Below, piece after piece: positions 45,853 to 59,800 of a stretch of DNA of 64,000 nt. Within the stretch, counting starts at the first letter, position 1. Every line of letters begins with the position of its first letter. Position numbers and translations under genes: made by a program. Location of the stretch: assembly GCF_037042905.1 (NCBI RefSeq), contig NC_087259.1:19798501-19862500 (forward strand), in the 5' to 3' direction. The notes beneath the pieces were generated by a model that had not been told where the DNA came from, did no database searches, and worked only from the letters and a program-made list of their open reading frames with translations. This DNA is from Lytechinus pictus (Eukaryota; Echinodermata; Echinoidea; Temnopleuroida; Toxopneustidae).

Positions 45853-47811
45853 TATGAGTCTCTGTTGATCTGTCAGACTCAGTAGATCAACTGTTTTCAT
45901 AGATTTGTCTTCCACTTTCTTTCTTAACTCAGACTTTATTTCACTCTGTTTAATGACGGGTATCTTAATCATTCTCTATTTTGTTTCCTCAATCAAATGC
46001 ACACTCTCCCTCTCGGTCTCAGGACCCGTTTCTTTCTGCATTCCATGGCTGAAATCCTGAAATGTAACACTGTACAGACGTAATATGAAAATGGCCAGTT
46101 CTAATGAATCTTCCAAAGTGAACTTTCTAAGCCTCTGAATATTGGTCAGCGGAGCCAGATGTATCTTCCAAATGAATGATATCTATTTATACTTTTGAGC
46201 ATTACATTTACACTTCATTCTTACTTGATCAAATTTATACATTTTTGATGCAGGACCAGGTTTCTCTTTTTAGTGACATGTGATTTATTTTTGATATTTT
46301 GTTTTGCTCATATGATGATGAAATATTTGCTAATTAAGTTCCCAAACTCTTGTAGTCTATAATGTGAATGATAGATCTAGATTCAAAACAAGATTTGTTC
46401 TCTAAAGATAACTCTTTTCACCACCATTCATAATTACCATTGTAAAAGTAAATTAATTGAAAATGCAGTCTGTATTTACACATGGATGTACATGTAGTTT
46501 AAGAGTGTTTCGCTAAGTGTTAAATGTCACCTGTATACATGTACATGTATATCACACTTGAATTCCCAGTTGTGTGGCAAATTATGTACATGTATGCATC
46601 ACTACATTTTGACTTTAGTTTAAAGTCACACTTACATGTACATGTAAATCTGTATGCAACACCCCAGCACTGATTTAGTTGCTGAGAGATAGTCCAGCTG
46701 CTACACTGTAATGTAAACATGGAAGATTGAGTTACACACATCTCCTACTTACACTTGCAGTAAGCAATATTTCACTGAGAGATATTAAAGTTGTGATGAT
46801 AAGACTGAATTAATTTAAAGGTATGAAAGAAACTGTCAAATTTGTATAATAGAGAGAGTTTTAAAGCCGGAAAATAGATTATGAAAATTGTGAAAATAAA
46901 ATGATCGTGAAAGTCTTGGTACATGTAGATACATAAAAAGCTTCTTTGGATAGAAAGTTCCCAATAGAGATCCCGAACTTATGTAGAATTTCACTTTAGC
47001 CATCCTTTTCTATCATCGTGATTAATATGTAGGTTTGTGATTGCCTGGTTGGTACTCCACTTCTGCTATTTGCTTTTCACTGTGAAGACTGACGTGTCAT
47101 TAAGTGGTCCTGTGACTACAATGTACATGTACTTGTTGAACATCTGTATAATGTGTGGAGAGTGTCGCCAATGTTGTTGTTGTGGATCAGGTATTAATGT
47201 GTATTGTAGGGCTTTGATTTTAAAGGAACTACATGTTTATACAGCAATAGAAGACAAAAATAAGTTAATTCCTATCTATCAACACACATGTGTGTATACA
47301 TACTGTACATGCATCAAATTATCTCCCAGTTCTTCATGAAAATTTGTGAATCTGTACAATTTGATTTTTTTAATCCAGAATCTTGAAGGGGGAGGGGGGG
47401 GGGGGAGGTAGAGAATTTATGACAATGAGTTATGAGACTGAACATAGCAGGCTTGAAAATGAATTTCAAAATCAAATGTGACTATGCTGTTACACTGTAG
47501 CGATCTACATGGACTAATGCAAGACCAATCATGTGGAATTTATAAAAATGGATATGATGCCCAGTCATTTGGTCTCTATGTTTAATGATATCAACTAAAC
47601 TTTGGATCTTGTTTTATGTGACATTCTGTGAATTGGAATTACTGGATCTGGTACTAACTGTTAACTGGCAGAGTAGACCAAGTGCCTTTTATCATTTCTC
47701 CAGGATAAAATGTCATGTGTATCAACCATTTCTTATTTTCACTCAATGATCTCGATGTTTTTTTTTTTTTCTCTGCAGAAATTCTTTTGAAGGAGGTGTC
47801 TTTAAAAGATC

Positions 47812-50800
47812 ATGTCAGCAAATGAAGGGTCTGGGAATCCAAATGGAACATCAGGTTATTTCAACAATGGTAAGATTGTAGATGCAATTTTTACCATTTA
47901 TGCCCCCCCTCTATTTAAAAAAAATATATAGGAAAATTACATTATAATGGTTTGGCAAAGGATGTCTATCAGGAAAGTCTTTAATTTGTGCTAGTTCTTT
48001 TGTTCTTTATCCTTTTGTGAAGACAGTGGTCCATTGTGAAAGTGGGTAACTTAACATTTAGAAAAGCCGTATTGTATACAGAATGGTAAAGCTGTGTATT
48101 TATATTTTAAAAGATGAATGCAGTTGAATCTTCAAGCAGTTGTTTTCATTGGTTTGGCCCCAGATGCAAGAATAAAAACATTCATGGACTATGCTATTTC
48201 TTTCTAGTTTATTTGTGGGATCATCATGGTTTAATAATCTGACTCTGACTCCTTCCTTTTAATTGGAGGGTCGATAACTGGAATTCCAAGAAATTATGCT
48301 GCCCTGGATCCCACTGTAGTGAATGGGAACACTCATTCCTTGCAATACTTGTGTACTGGAAGGGCAGCCAGATTAATTACATCTTCACTCTGCAGAGTGA
48401 ATACAAATGCTCCATAACTTAAAGTTGCATGATTTTGATTATTACTACATGTATTTTATCAATAAATGCAGTTCTGAGTATTGAATTTTTAACAATGAAT
48501 CATACATGTAAAGAGATTTGTTCTAATTGACAGAATATATCTAGAAACATTACATTGAATTGTATTCTTGGTTTATTTATGACAGGATCTGCTGACGGAA
48601 ATTCTGCAGGCTTCTTTGACCACAATCAACCAAACATGAACCAGTGGGGCTTTCCCCCTCCGGACCAGACCTCTGCTCCAGGGGGAATTCCCCAAACCTC
48701 ACAGCACCAGCAACAGTATCAGCCCCAGCAGACTCCCCAGTTCTACAACCCTGCCGAGTTTCAGAAGGCTGCACCTGGCCAGCAGCCAGAGATCTTCAAC
48801 CCTTATGGCGGAGGTAATGCTTATCAGCCACAGCAACCCTTCTCTCAAGATGGTTTTCAGCAGCAGAATGACTTCAGCCAGCAGCAGTTAAACCAGAATG
48901 ATCATGGAGGAAGTCTACCCCAACCGCAGCAACAGCCACAGAACCCTGAGGTTGCTGACGGACAAGTTTCCTATCAACAGGGTTGGCAAGGGTATGGTGC
49001 ACCAGCTGATTCCGCTGAACAACAGGATAGCCACTGGCAAAACCAAGACAACCATACAGGACAACAGGCCAATGCTAGTTATCCATCTGATCCATACTCT
49101 TATTCTGGGTATGGGTATGGAACAGATATGCATGCCTCCACTAGCAATCATCAAGAAAGTGGTCACTCTGAAAATCCCACTCAGAAATTTGAGCAGGAAG
49201 ATTCCTCAGGAAATTCAGGATTTGGTGCATTTTTCCATGATGATGGATCAGACTTTGTGATTACAAGCGATAAAGGGAGTGAACAGGTTAGTGCAAATGT
49301 GAGCGAAAGGACTAGCCCTAATACGGTTCCACCTGATTCCAGTAGCCAATCACAAATGGATGAACAAGGACATTTACAAGAAAGTGCACAATCTGAAAAG
49401 GAGCAATCAAACTCAAATATAGAGCATTTCCAACTCTCTCCGCAAAGTAACAGTCACATAGCTACACCAGTTCATGATCTGGTTCCAGAAAAAAACGTGG
49501 CTACTCTGGGAGATATGCAGGACCAGACTACAGAATCATCTGAGTCATCTGTATTGAATCAAGACAGTCAAAGTGTTGCTGTCCCAAGCAGCACATTTGG
49601 TTCTTCCCATGATCTTCGTAGTGCAATGACTGAACACAGTAATTTTGAGGAACTCAATGCAGAGTCATTGGGAGTCAATCAAACTCCCGATGATAGGAAT
49701 GTACAACATTCAGAACCACACACGAACATTGAGCCTGCCCAATCTGAATTATCTGTACCTGACTCATTAGTATTAAACCCCGCTGAGAATGTTGGTGTGG
49801 TCCATGAGTTGCTGTCAGTACCTGTATCTTCACTGTCAGTAGAGGCCAATCAACAAGACTCGGATTCATTGCTGAATCCAACACCACCTGCTGTATCTCA
49901 AGAACAATCACTCTCCTCTTTGAATAGTGATGGTGGTGATCTTCCAAGCGGGGGTGATGGACTTGAGAATACACCTATACCCGCAACAAATTTTGGACCA
50001 CCTTCAACCCAAAATAATGTTGGTCAAACTGATGCATCTGTTTTTTCCACACAGACCTTACCACACCATCACCAGCAAACACAAGAGCAACCCTACCAAC
50101 AACCACAACAGCAGTCCTCTGCGAATTCTAGCCAGTCAGACCTGACCTCACCCCCAAATCTACCTTTGCTCTCTACCCAGTCATCCCTAGAAACAAATAA
50201 GTCTTCAGAGCCAGCGGATAGTAGAAAGCAACGCTCAGACTCACTCTCATCAGGCTCTCACCCAAGTGCTTTTCGACAAGTTCGTAGTATTCCCGGTCAT
50301 AGAGATATCTCTGTTAATCCTTCCCCACCCCTGTGGCAGGCAGAAGTCCCAGCTCTTCCAGGAAATATTCTTTTGGCTCCTGCTTTGAATATATCAACCA
50401 ATATAAATCCAATAGTCCCTAGTAGTACTTTATCAGCACCATCACTTTCAACTCCAAGGCAGCTTGCTGACACAGTCGCGTCTGTTAGTGTGCCACCGGT
50501 ACCATCAGTTGTGGCTTCACTTCTTGCAGGGACTAATAATCCTGCCCCGAAACCTCCAGTTAGCAGTAATACTCAAGCAAGTGCAACATCAGCACCAACT
50601 CCTGTTCAACAGGTAACCCAGAGCGTTTCACAATTGGATATCAGCAAAACTGTGCCCAACACATCAGCATCTGCTGTTCCCTCATTAAGCAATCCTCAAA
50701 GTGCCCCAGTGAGTCAACAGCCCCAACTTCCAAACCCTACCCCAAACCCAAATCCCAGTACAAACCCAGTTGCCTATGTCCAACCTGTTTCCCTGTCACA

Positions 50801-53800
50801 ACCTAATCCCATTCAGCCAACCACTCAGCAACAAAACATCGTCCAGCCACTAGCTAGTCAAGTACAGCCAGGAGTGTCAATCCAAGGAGTACAACCAACT
50901 AATCCCGCTGTTGTACCTCAGGGATCTGGTGTTGTTACAACTTCCCAGCAACCATTTAGTAGTACCCTGCCAAACCAGCCCCAGCAAAGTAATATGAACA
51001 ATCCACCCGTGCAACAGCAAACTTCTGTTCCTGGGCAACAGGGTGTTACTCCAATGCAACCTCAGCAGCCATTGCAACAGGATTACCAGCAGCAGCAGCA
51101 AGTACCACCACAGCAGCAGCAGCAACAACAAGTACCACCACAACAGCAACAGCAGCCGTTTCCACAGCAGCAACAACCACAAGGACCCCAGAGTCAGCAG
51201 CCTGGTTACAACCAGTATCCTCCCGGGGTAAGTTTTATATTGCATCAAATCTTTCCTGTTAATTCATCTTTTCAGACGTACAGTATTATCTTTTCTTTAT
51301 TAATAAAGCTACTGTCAACCCTATAATTGATGTGAAGCATTGTGTGTGTGTAAACGAGATTTTTCAAGCATCTATTATTTAACTGTACCCCATGTCAAAT
51401 TTCTCATTACGATTTTGTGATTCCTTTTTATTTGACTTTGGTAAGCAAAATTACTTTATCGCCATTATTAATTCTCTGATTTAGGACGAAACTATTCGAA
51501 AGGGTACATGTAGGTGTTTACTAAAGATAAATGTATTGTTTCATAACAGATGTCTACTTAATTCTAGTAAAAAAAAAAATGAAAGCATTGACAGTGAATC
51601 AGGTATGAGCTCACATTATCTTATATTTCTGCTTCATTTGGTGATGCCTATATGCCCTTCTTTCATTTGACCATAAGAGACATATTTCTGTCCCTTACTT
51701 TTACCTCATACAGCAGGGAGGTCAGTATTATCCCAACCCTGCCAACAGGCAGCCCTATCCTCAGGGTGGCTATTATCAGGGTGGTGGGTACGGGCCGGGC
51801 TACGGGTACGGCAGCCCTTACGCTCGCCAAGGTGCCTACTCCAGGCAAGATCCCTACTACCAGGGGTACAGCCAGCACGTGCAGCGGAGTCAGCAGAGAA
51901 CTGCCGATGCCCAGGGATGGGACAGGCCGCAGTCTAGGCAGGGGAATGAGAGACCAAGGTCGCGGCAGGGATGGCCGGATGAGCAGGATTATGATCCAAG
52001 GTATCAGAGGAGTAGGAGGGATCCTCGTTATTATGGAGGTATGTTAGGAGCATCGTTCTCTTGAACCATTTAGTGGGGCTTCATTGAGCAAAACATTGTT
52101 CTGAATATATTGGAAAGTCTGTGAAATCAGACACAATTCATTCAGATATCTTACTGCCCATCTTGTCTTTACCATTGCCAATGCTTATTTTATTCATTTC
52201 TTTGTGATTAATTTTCGGAAAAACACAAGCAATGATTATGGCTTTAATGAACGTTGTTATGCAATGATACTCTGACAATTGTCAGGCTATTTTGACCTAT
52301 AGGTGATATTTAGAATTCCCAGATACTTGATTGCTCATACCTCTTGATATAGTAACTGTGATGATGATGATGCTGCTGATCATAATGATGATGTTGATAA
52401 TAAAGTAATGAAAAATAGTTCTGCATCTGCACCCAAAGTATTACTCTACATTCATACAGTATGTGATGAAGAGGAGATAAGTAATAGAAACACTAGATTT
52501 CAGGAAAGTAGATGTCTTTTTAAAGTTTGAAGATTTTTCTTTTGAATAAATTAAATGTATGTTGATGTTTTGGGCATAATTGACCAACTTTGCTTTGTAA
52601 TTTTAGGTGTCGACGAATATGGTCGTCCGTATGATAGACGTTATTATGAATACTACAGAAGGAAACAAAGTGGACAATATAAAGACAGAGAATATCAGGT
52701 AATTTCAAGAAATTGTCCTGGGCTTTTTTGAGGATTTCACCTACGGGGAGAGAGGGTTAAGATTTCCAGGGAGTATAACTTTCAATAAACTATATGCACA
52801 TGTAGTACAAGAAAGAGAATATTTTGTTTTGAAAGTTCATGATGTTGATAATTTGATTTTGTTATAACCCAGATTTTGACTTACAGATGTTTTTGCAATG
52901 TTTGTTTACTCATTCAGCATATGATTTTATAGTTTTATGATTGTGGTTTTGCTATTATGTGCAGCCATAGGAATAATAAATGTACAGAGTTGGGTTTTTT
53001 TTGGCAGAAATATTTTATCATGAAGGTGTTAAATTGTATTTGTATTATCCTTGTAACGCAGTGTGCGTTACAGCTGCTTTGCTAAAGCCAGGGTAATTAG
53101 GCTGCATTACTGTAGAGTGTTTAGAGAGTCATAAAGTAAAAGAGTTGCACTATATAACAAGTATAATTATTATAATTATTATTTTTATTGTTTTTTTTTT
53201 CAGAAGTATTATGAGCAACAGAGGAATAGGTCTGGTTCCCAACAATACTCACAAGATTCATCTTTGAATGCCTCAGATGCCTCACAAACAGAGAAGAAGG
53301 ATGCCAGTCAGAATGAAAGGTAAGTGTACGCCTATACTCTTCTTCCCATCAAACTTCTGATTAAAATGAAAGTTTCGGGAAAGGTGGAAAAAGTCATCAA
53401 AATTATTCTGTAGTGTTTATGAAGAATACCATGATGTAATGATGCACTGCAGTCTGCAGAAAATTCATGTTAAACTGCCCTCACATTCAAATTGAAATGA
53501 ATAGCGTATAATTTTTGTGTAGTCCCATACATGCTTATTCGTGTGCTGTGCCTGTAGCCTTCTGAAGATTTGAGCCGATTTGTTATAATTGTGTTGGTCA
53601 TGATTTATTACAGAAAATTGCAGATTTTAAGTGCAATCACATTAAAGCAGTGCTTTCCATTGGTTACATTCACGACTGGAACTACATTTGATTTTTAATC
53701 TTTGAGTACTTCGGTAATTCCCAGCCAGGCATTCTACAGTAACCTCTGTGGTTCAATACAAAATTGGGTCCCGAAACACAAAGGTTATCAATGAATTGTA

Positions 53801-56800
53801 CCCTTGATTTTCACGATTAATTCTACATTGCTGTCAATGCAATCAGTATTAGAAAAATTTTCTACAATGATTGCTCAGCTTTGTGTTACTGGCCCCTGGT
53901 TTAAGTGGAAGCTACGCTGTGGGAAAGATGATGAAATAACTGCTTTCTGCTCCCCTTTCTTAAAACTTCCCCAGTTTCTCAGAAGAATTCCATCACCAAG
54001 GCGGAGGCACACCTGAACAGTGCGGGTCAAATCAGAGTGCAATCTACCCTTCAGGGTATGACGGCTACGACTCACGCTGGAGGAGAGATCAGGGCTACTA
54101 CGACAGTGTGAACTCCTCCGAAAGGGCTACTTACGACAGCAGTCAGTACTACAATCAAGATTATTCTTGGCAACAGGAAGAGCCACAACCAACTTCTTGT
54201 AAGCTATCAATTCCCATCAAGGAATTCTTGCTTAGGCACTTGCTTTTGTGTTATTACCATAGCAATATATTATGATATGTTAGATCTATTATGATGGCCA
54301 TATGCCACAAAAATTGGTGAGATCATTTGACAGGGCTGCCACTTTTTACTCAGAAGTAGGAATTTCTACATATTCATCATATTTTCAGCTGTAGAGTATA
54401 CCGTTTTATGTGTACAAAGGCCCACTCTAATTGTATTTCCTCCTGTTTTAACTTTGAACCAATTTGAGTGAAATAGATGATGATGTTCAACGATGCATAT
54501 CTATGCCAATCTGTGGCTGTTGATTTGTTTTAGTTTACACTTGAACATTGTGATAAACAGAAGTACTTGGGTCTCCCCTTTGTGTAGACAGCCATGTTTT
54601 TAGCACTCAAATTTTAGAGCAGTGTTTTAAACTAGTGAATGAGTAGCACTGGCCTATTCACTTTAGTAGACTTATAGTTTTATTGGGTATCCTTGTGTAC
54701 ATCTACATTTCAGCAATATGCAAGCCAAATACACACAGGACTGACTAAAGCATACCATTGGAAAAGCTGAGAATGTGATCAAATTGTTCATACAAGTAGA
54801 TAAATAAGAGTAATTACAGTATAGGAATTTGAAACGGCATAAAAACTCACTTCGAAATGAACCGCAAATTAAGAAAGCAAACTCAGCAAAACATTTTTTT
54901 TGTTGCTCAGAAGAGCATGGAGACTAAAGATATTGTGTGATATGTGCCATATGTATACAAAATTGTGTATTATTATTGAAATATCATTTTTAAAACCTGT
55001 TTCAATTTCAGACACACCCCCTCCACCAGAGAGGCGTACCCCAGTGAAACATTCCTTACCCCACGTAATAGCCAGGTTTAGCCCCGGTGGTCAGCTCATC
55101 AAAGTCTTGCCTAACGTACCAGCTGATGGAATGCCAGCTATGGTGGAAATTCACAATGTAGAGGTCAGTGTCGAGACATTTCGAGATATTATAAGAAATT
55201 TCATAAGAAATAGTGCATCTATGCATTGATGTCATATTGCCTCCATTTTAGAGGCTGAATCCATTGCCTTGCATGTGCTGGTGATCTGCAGCTGGCCCAT
55301 CTCTGACAACTCTATTTACATGTATTCCTATATCCTCTGAGGGAGGGCGCTATGAGATTATGACATTATATGCATAAGTGAACAAATGATCTAGAACTAG
55401 AACCGAATAACCAGATTAACTATCAAATAAAGTAAAATGAAGAATATATGAATTGAAAAGAAAGGTATAAACTGAAAGAAAAGAAAATAAGATAACGTTA
55501 ACTGAAAAGTAAGAAAACCATAAAGAAATGAGGAAAAGGGAAAGAGTTCATCATAAATAAAATAGATCAATAGTTCAATACATTGATATATTAATAATAA
55601 TAATAATAATATAGGGTATTTATATTGCGCACATATCCACCTTGTTAGGTGCTCAAGGCGCTCCTATATTACCCGGCTAAGCTAGGCGTTCATAGCGCAC
55701 ACAGCTTATTATATGTGTTTGATTAACCTACTGTTATTTTTTTTTTTCTCTCTCCATAGACAATGATGGAACATTGTGATGAAATTGCAATATACAAAGG
55801 CTATCCTGGCCCATTGATCAAGTAAGTTCCATTTTGATTTGCACCCCATCCTCTACGGGCGCATGGTAGTGAATAGTATAGCATTTTTATCAACACCTGT
55901 AATATCAGGATACCACAATATATGTCTAATTCTCTATGAGTATTGCCAAATAATGTTCACTTACCTTTTTGTTTTCCTCCAGCTTAGTCTTGGGATGAGG
56001 AAAATATATATTAGGGTTGAAATTCAATTCAATTCATTCATTTATTTTCAGATGTTACAATGATAAATATACAAAGGTTAAAAATTGGGTAGCACCCCAA
56101 GAAGCTTACGCTTGTTGAGAAAGGTGCTCCCTTACAGAGAACGGCAACAATAGAAAATATAAACATAGTATAAATAAGATATTTACATTGAACATATACA
56201 TATTTTATATGTATGACCAATTTCATGGATTCTGGGGAGTTTTATTTGGGTGATAATGAGAAGAACTGGTATTAGACAAAGTGACCATACGACGTCACAT
56301 CATCATGTATCAGAATACTTCATGACGGACCCTTTTGCACTGCATGTTGATATCTTTTTCTCTAGGGGAGAGACGCACAAGAATGATGTCTTACATTTTG
56401 CTGCAACCCAAGCAACGGATTGTAGGAGGAGCACTGACCTTTCAGACAAAGAATCAGCAGCTTTGCTCTGGGACTTGCTTGTCCTACTTTGTCGACAAAA
56501 TGGGGTAAGCTATGTTCTAAAAAGTTTAAACTCAAAATGAGCATTGGTGTTGTGAATTTTCATTTCCCAGAGAAATGTGAATAAATATACTAGGTACTGA
56601 AGGAAGGGTAAAGTGAAGGAAAAGTAATTCAACAGACTTGTAATGTCAATTATTTTGCCTTGTTATGATTTGTAAATGATATATCTTTGTCATGTGAAAT
56701 AAGACTATACAGCGTGTATCAAAAAAAGTTTACACTTCGAAAAAGCCTTGGGAATTAAAAAATATACAAAATGTGGGTAATTTTTTCACATATAATCTTG

Positions 56801-59800
56801 GGTTTGGGTCTCATCTATCTGATGAAAGTAAAAGTTTTGACAGAATGTTACACTTGAGTGAGCACTGTCCATTTTTGTAAAGCTCGCAGAAATCTGTTTG
56901 CGCAGAAATGCTCGTTTTCATGCTGTGTCAAGGGAAAAGGGCAAAATCAAACTTACCCTGCAAACATTTCTCATACATTTCCCTTGCACTTTAGTCAATT
57001 GAAATAAAACGGATACATTCAAGCATTTTGTAACAATTTTGCCATCCAAATTGAAATTTCAACACTTTGTAAGCACGACCTTCACCCTTTTTGTGCAAGC
57101 TGGATCTGAGGACATAACTGAATCTGAACAAAAGTTTGTATCAGACATCTCCAGCATTTTTTCACAAGTTTTATCATTGAAAGTGGGTTTACATTTCATT
57201 TTTCATTTAATACTTGTTTCTCCACACTTTTTCTAAGCTTGACAATGATTAACACATTCAAAATCAAGCCCAAGCCATTTTATGTAAATCACAGCTCAGT
57301 GTAAAGCAAATATCGTCACGATGGCCTCGGTTTGTGGGGTCGTGGGGTGGGGCGCAATTCACTCTTCGAAGTGTATTGGACAAGGAAACAAGTTTAAACA
57401 GGTAAAAGATATCTTCAAATCAATTTTACTAGCTAAATTCCACATGTTCTTCATGATTAAGGTCTACTTTTATTCGCATAACTATTTCAAAGTTCTGCGC
57501 AAATCATTTTTCACTAACTTTTCAAAAGTAAGTGGTGCTCACTCAAGCGGAAATATTTTTCGACAGTTATATCGTCATTTGCTTAAATGGATCTGTACCA
57601 ATGTTAAAATGTGGAAAAATCTTCAGGATATTCCATTGTATAATTTTGCAGGATTTTTTCTAAGTGTAAACTTTTTTTGATACGCACTGTATAATACATT
57701 TTTGCAGGCATTTGGGGGCTTGAAATGAGAAGTCACATGAAGTATGACATTTTTTTGCTTTATTATGTATTTGAACGAGATATTGTAACATATGAGATGA
57801 TCAGGAATGCCAGGAAAGGGTGGGGGGCGGGGTAACAGAGTAAGGAGAAGAAAAAGAAACAATACTATTAAATAGATGTTCTAGGTCATGTAACTATATG
57901 ATCAGCCTATATTTTCTGAAATAAAAAGTAATGAACTTATCTTTAATTAACATTTCCACTTCTCAAAATTCACTGGCTCCACCACTAATAAAAAGCTCTT
58001 GGAAGAAAAAAATGAGTTTAGAGATTTAAGTAATCTAACCCTAACCATTGTCTCCCCGCCCCCTCCATTGCCCTTATCAGACCGTCGTAGAGACAGACAT
58101 CTCAGATCTACTCCTCAAGGACCATCCGATGACAAGTAGGGAATCGTCCTCCCAAGAAGATGCAGCGGAAGGAGAGGCATCGCAGGATGGAGCCGATTTA
58201 TCTGACCTTCTCTCCGAGTTACCCAAGACTAATGATGCCCAAGATGCAGTGAAGCAGACGCATAGGTTCAGAGAGCTGCTCTTATTTGGTAGAAAGAAGG
58301 TAAGTTACATGATAAAAGAAAATAAAGACATTGAACAGAGCTAAAAATTGTGAGATAAACAATGCATATTAAATGGCATGTTTTTTGTAGAATATATAGT
58401 CAATTTATAAGCATGTTGGCGTATCTACCATTCTACTCACTTACCATTGTGTGGGGGTGTTGTGGTTAAGACTCTTATCTTTCAATCAGAGGGACGTGGG
58501 TTGGATTTCCAGCCATGGCATGTTTTCTTTCAGCAAGAAACATTGAGCTGCACTCAACCCAGGTGAGATGAATGGGTACCTGGTAGAAAGGAATTCCTCG
58601 AATGCTAGAGCACCTAATGGTAAATGCACTTGGGGTAACATCATGTTGCAATACTATTGAAGGTCACATGGTGAGGTCAAAGGTCATTTGAAGTCGGACA
58701 TTGATTTTTTTTTTTTCGTGAAATCGAACTTGGTTAGGATTTACTTGGGGAAATATTCATTCATGTAATCATGGGTGGGCGAGGCATAATCCGGCTATTG
58801 CCTTGTTTATTTAAAGGGCACATTATTAATGATTTCTCCTTCTTATCTATTGAATCAAAGTAACATATTTTTATTTTATATCTTGTGTAATTACAGGAAG
58901 CCTTGGAGTGGGCCATGAAGAAAGGACTGTGGGGTCACGCTCTCCTCTTAGCTAGTAAAATGGATAACAGAACACATGCGAGTGTAATGACAAGGTAATT
59001 AGCTCAGGCATGTTATATATGCAAGGTTTTCATGATAGATGCATTTAGGTCGCTTAGCAATTACATTAGTTCCTTTTTATTGAATTCCCAAATTGAAGGT
59101 TTATGACTTGTTTGTCTTTTCAAAATAGATATTTGATTGCTTAGCAAATCTAATATTTCCTTTTATTGAATGTTTATGATTTGTTCTTATTTACTCTAAA
59201 AGATGGTCAATAAGTACATCATAACCTTGTTTTTGAAAAACAGAGTGTTCAGGTTGGAACCATATCTGTAGAGGTGTCCTCCCTAGGAGTTATCCTGTTG
59301 TGATAAGGGGAGCATTTCAAGAAACAATTAGTCAGTGATTTTTCTCTGACTATTTATTATAAGTTCCTGAAATCATTGCACCTGATTGGCTCAAAGCAAA
59401 TTTCCAAGTAAAAATTCACCGGCAAGATCTCTCATGAAACACTCCCTCCCATTGATCTCATGTGATACAGGTTTGCCAACAGTCTTCCAATGAATGATCC
59501 TCTGCAGACTCTGTACCAGCTGATGTCAGATAGACAGCCCGCTGCTGTCACTGTAAGTACACATTTGTATTACATGTACTTTGCTAAACTTTGCAAGCGA
59601 AGATTGGGGGAAGATACTTGTTCACGAGATACAAGTTCTCTGATGACTTTAAGGTCGTATTCTTGAAAAACATACTCTCCCGCATCTTTGACCTGTATGG
59701 GCTTGACCTTGGGGAGAAGCCTCTTGATTGTGGGCATTGGCTTTTCTTTCCTGCGCCTTTCCCTCTAGGGCAGCAGTGCATCTTTCATCAAAAGAGGCAG

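Noticed and set aside
48577..51248. Several antisense frames opposite the large SEC16A exon
   Set aside because: They are shadows of the CAG/CAA-rich coding strand and have no homology that I recognise.
51228..51326. Extension of the large SEC16A frame past position 51227
   Set aside because: A consensus donor GTAAGT at 51228 and the phase of the next exon show this is intron read-through.
57039..57680. Frames of 65 and 119 residues in the Tc1-like element, tested as a transposase
   Set aside because: No DDE/D motif or helix-turn-helix is visible and the frames are broken differently in copy 2.
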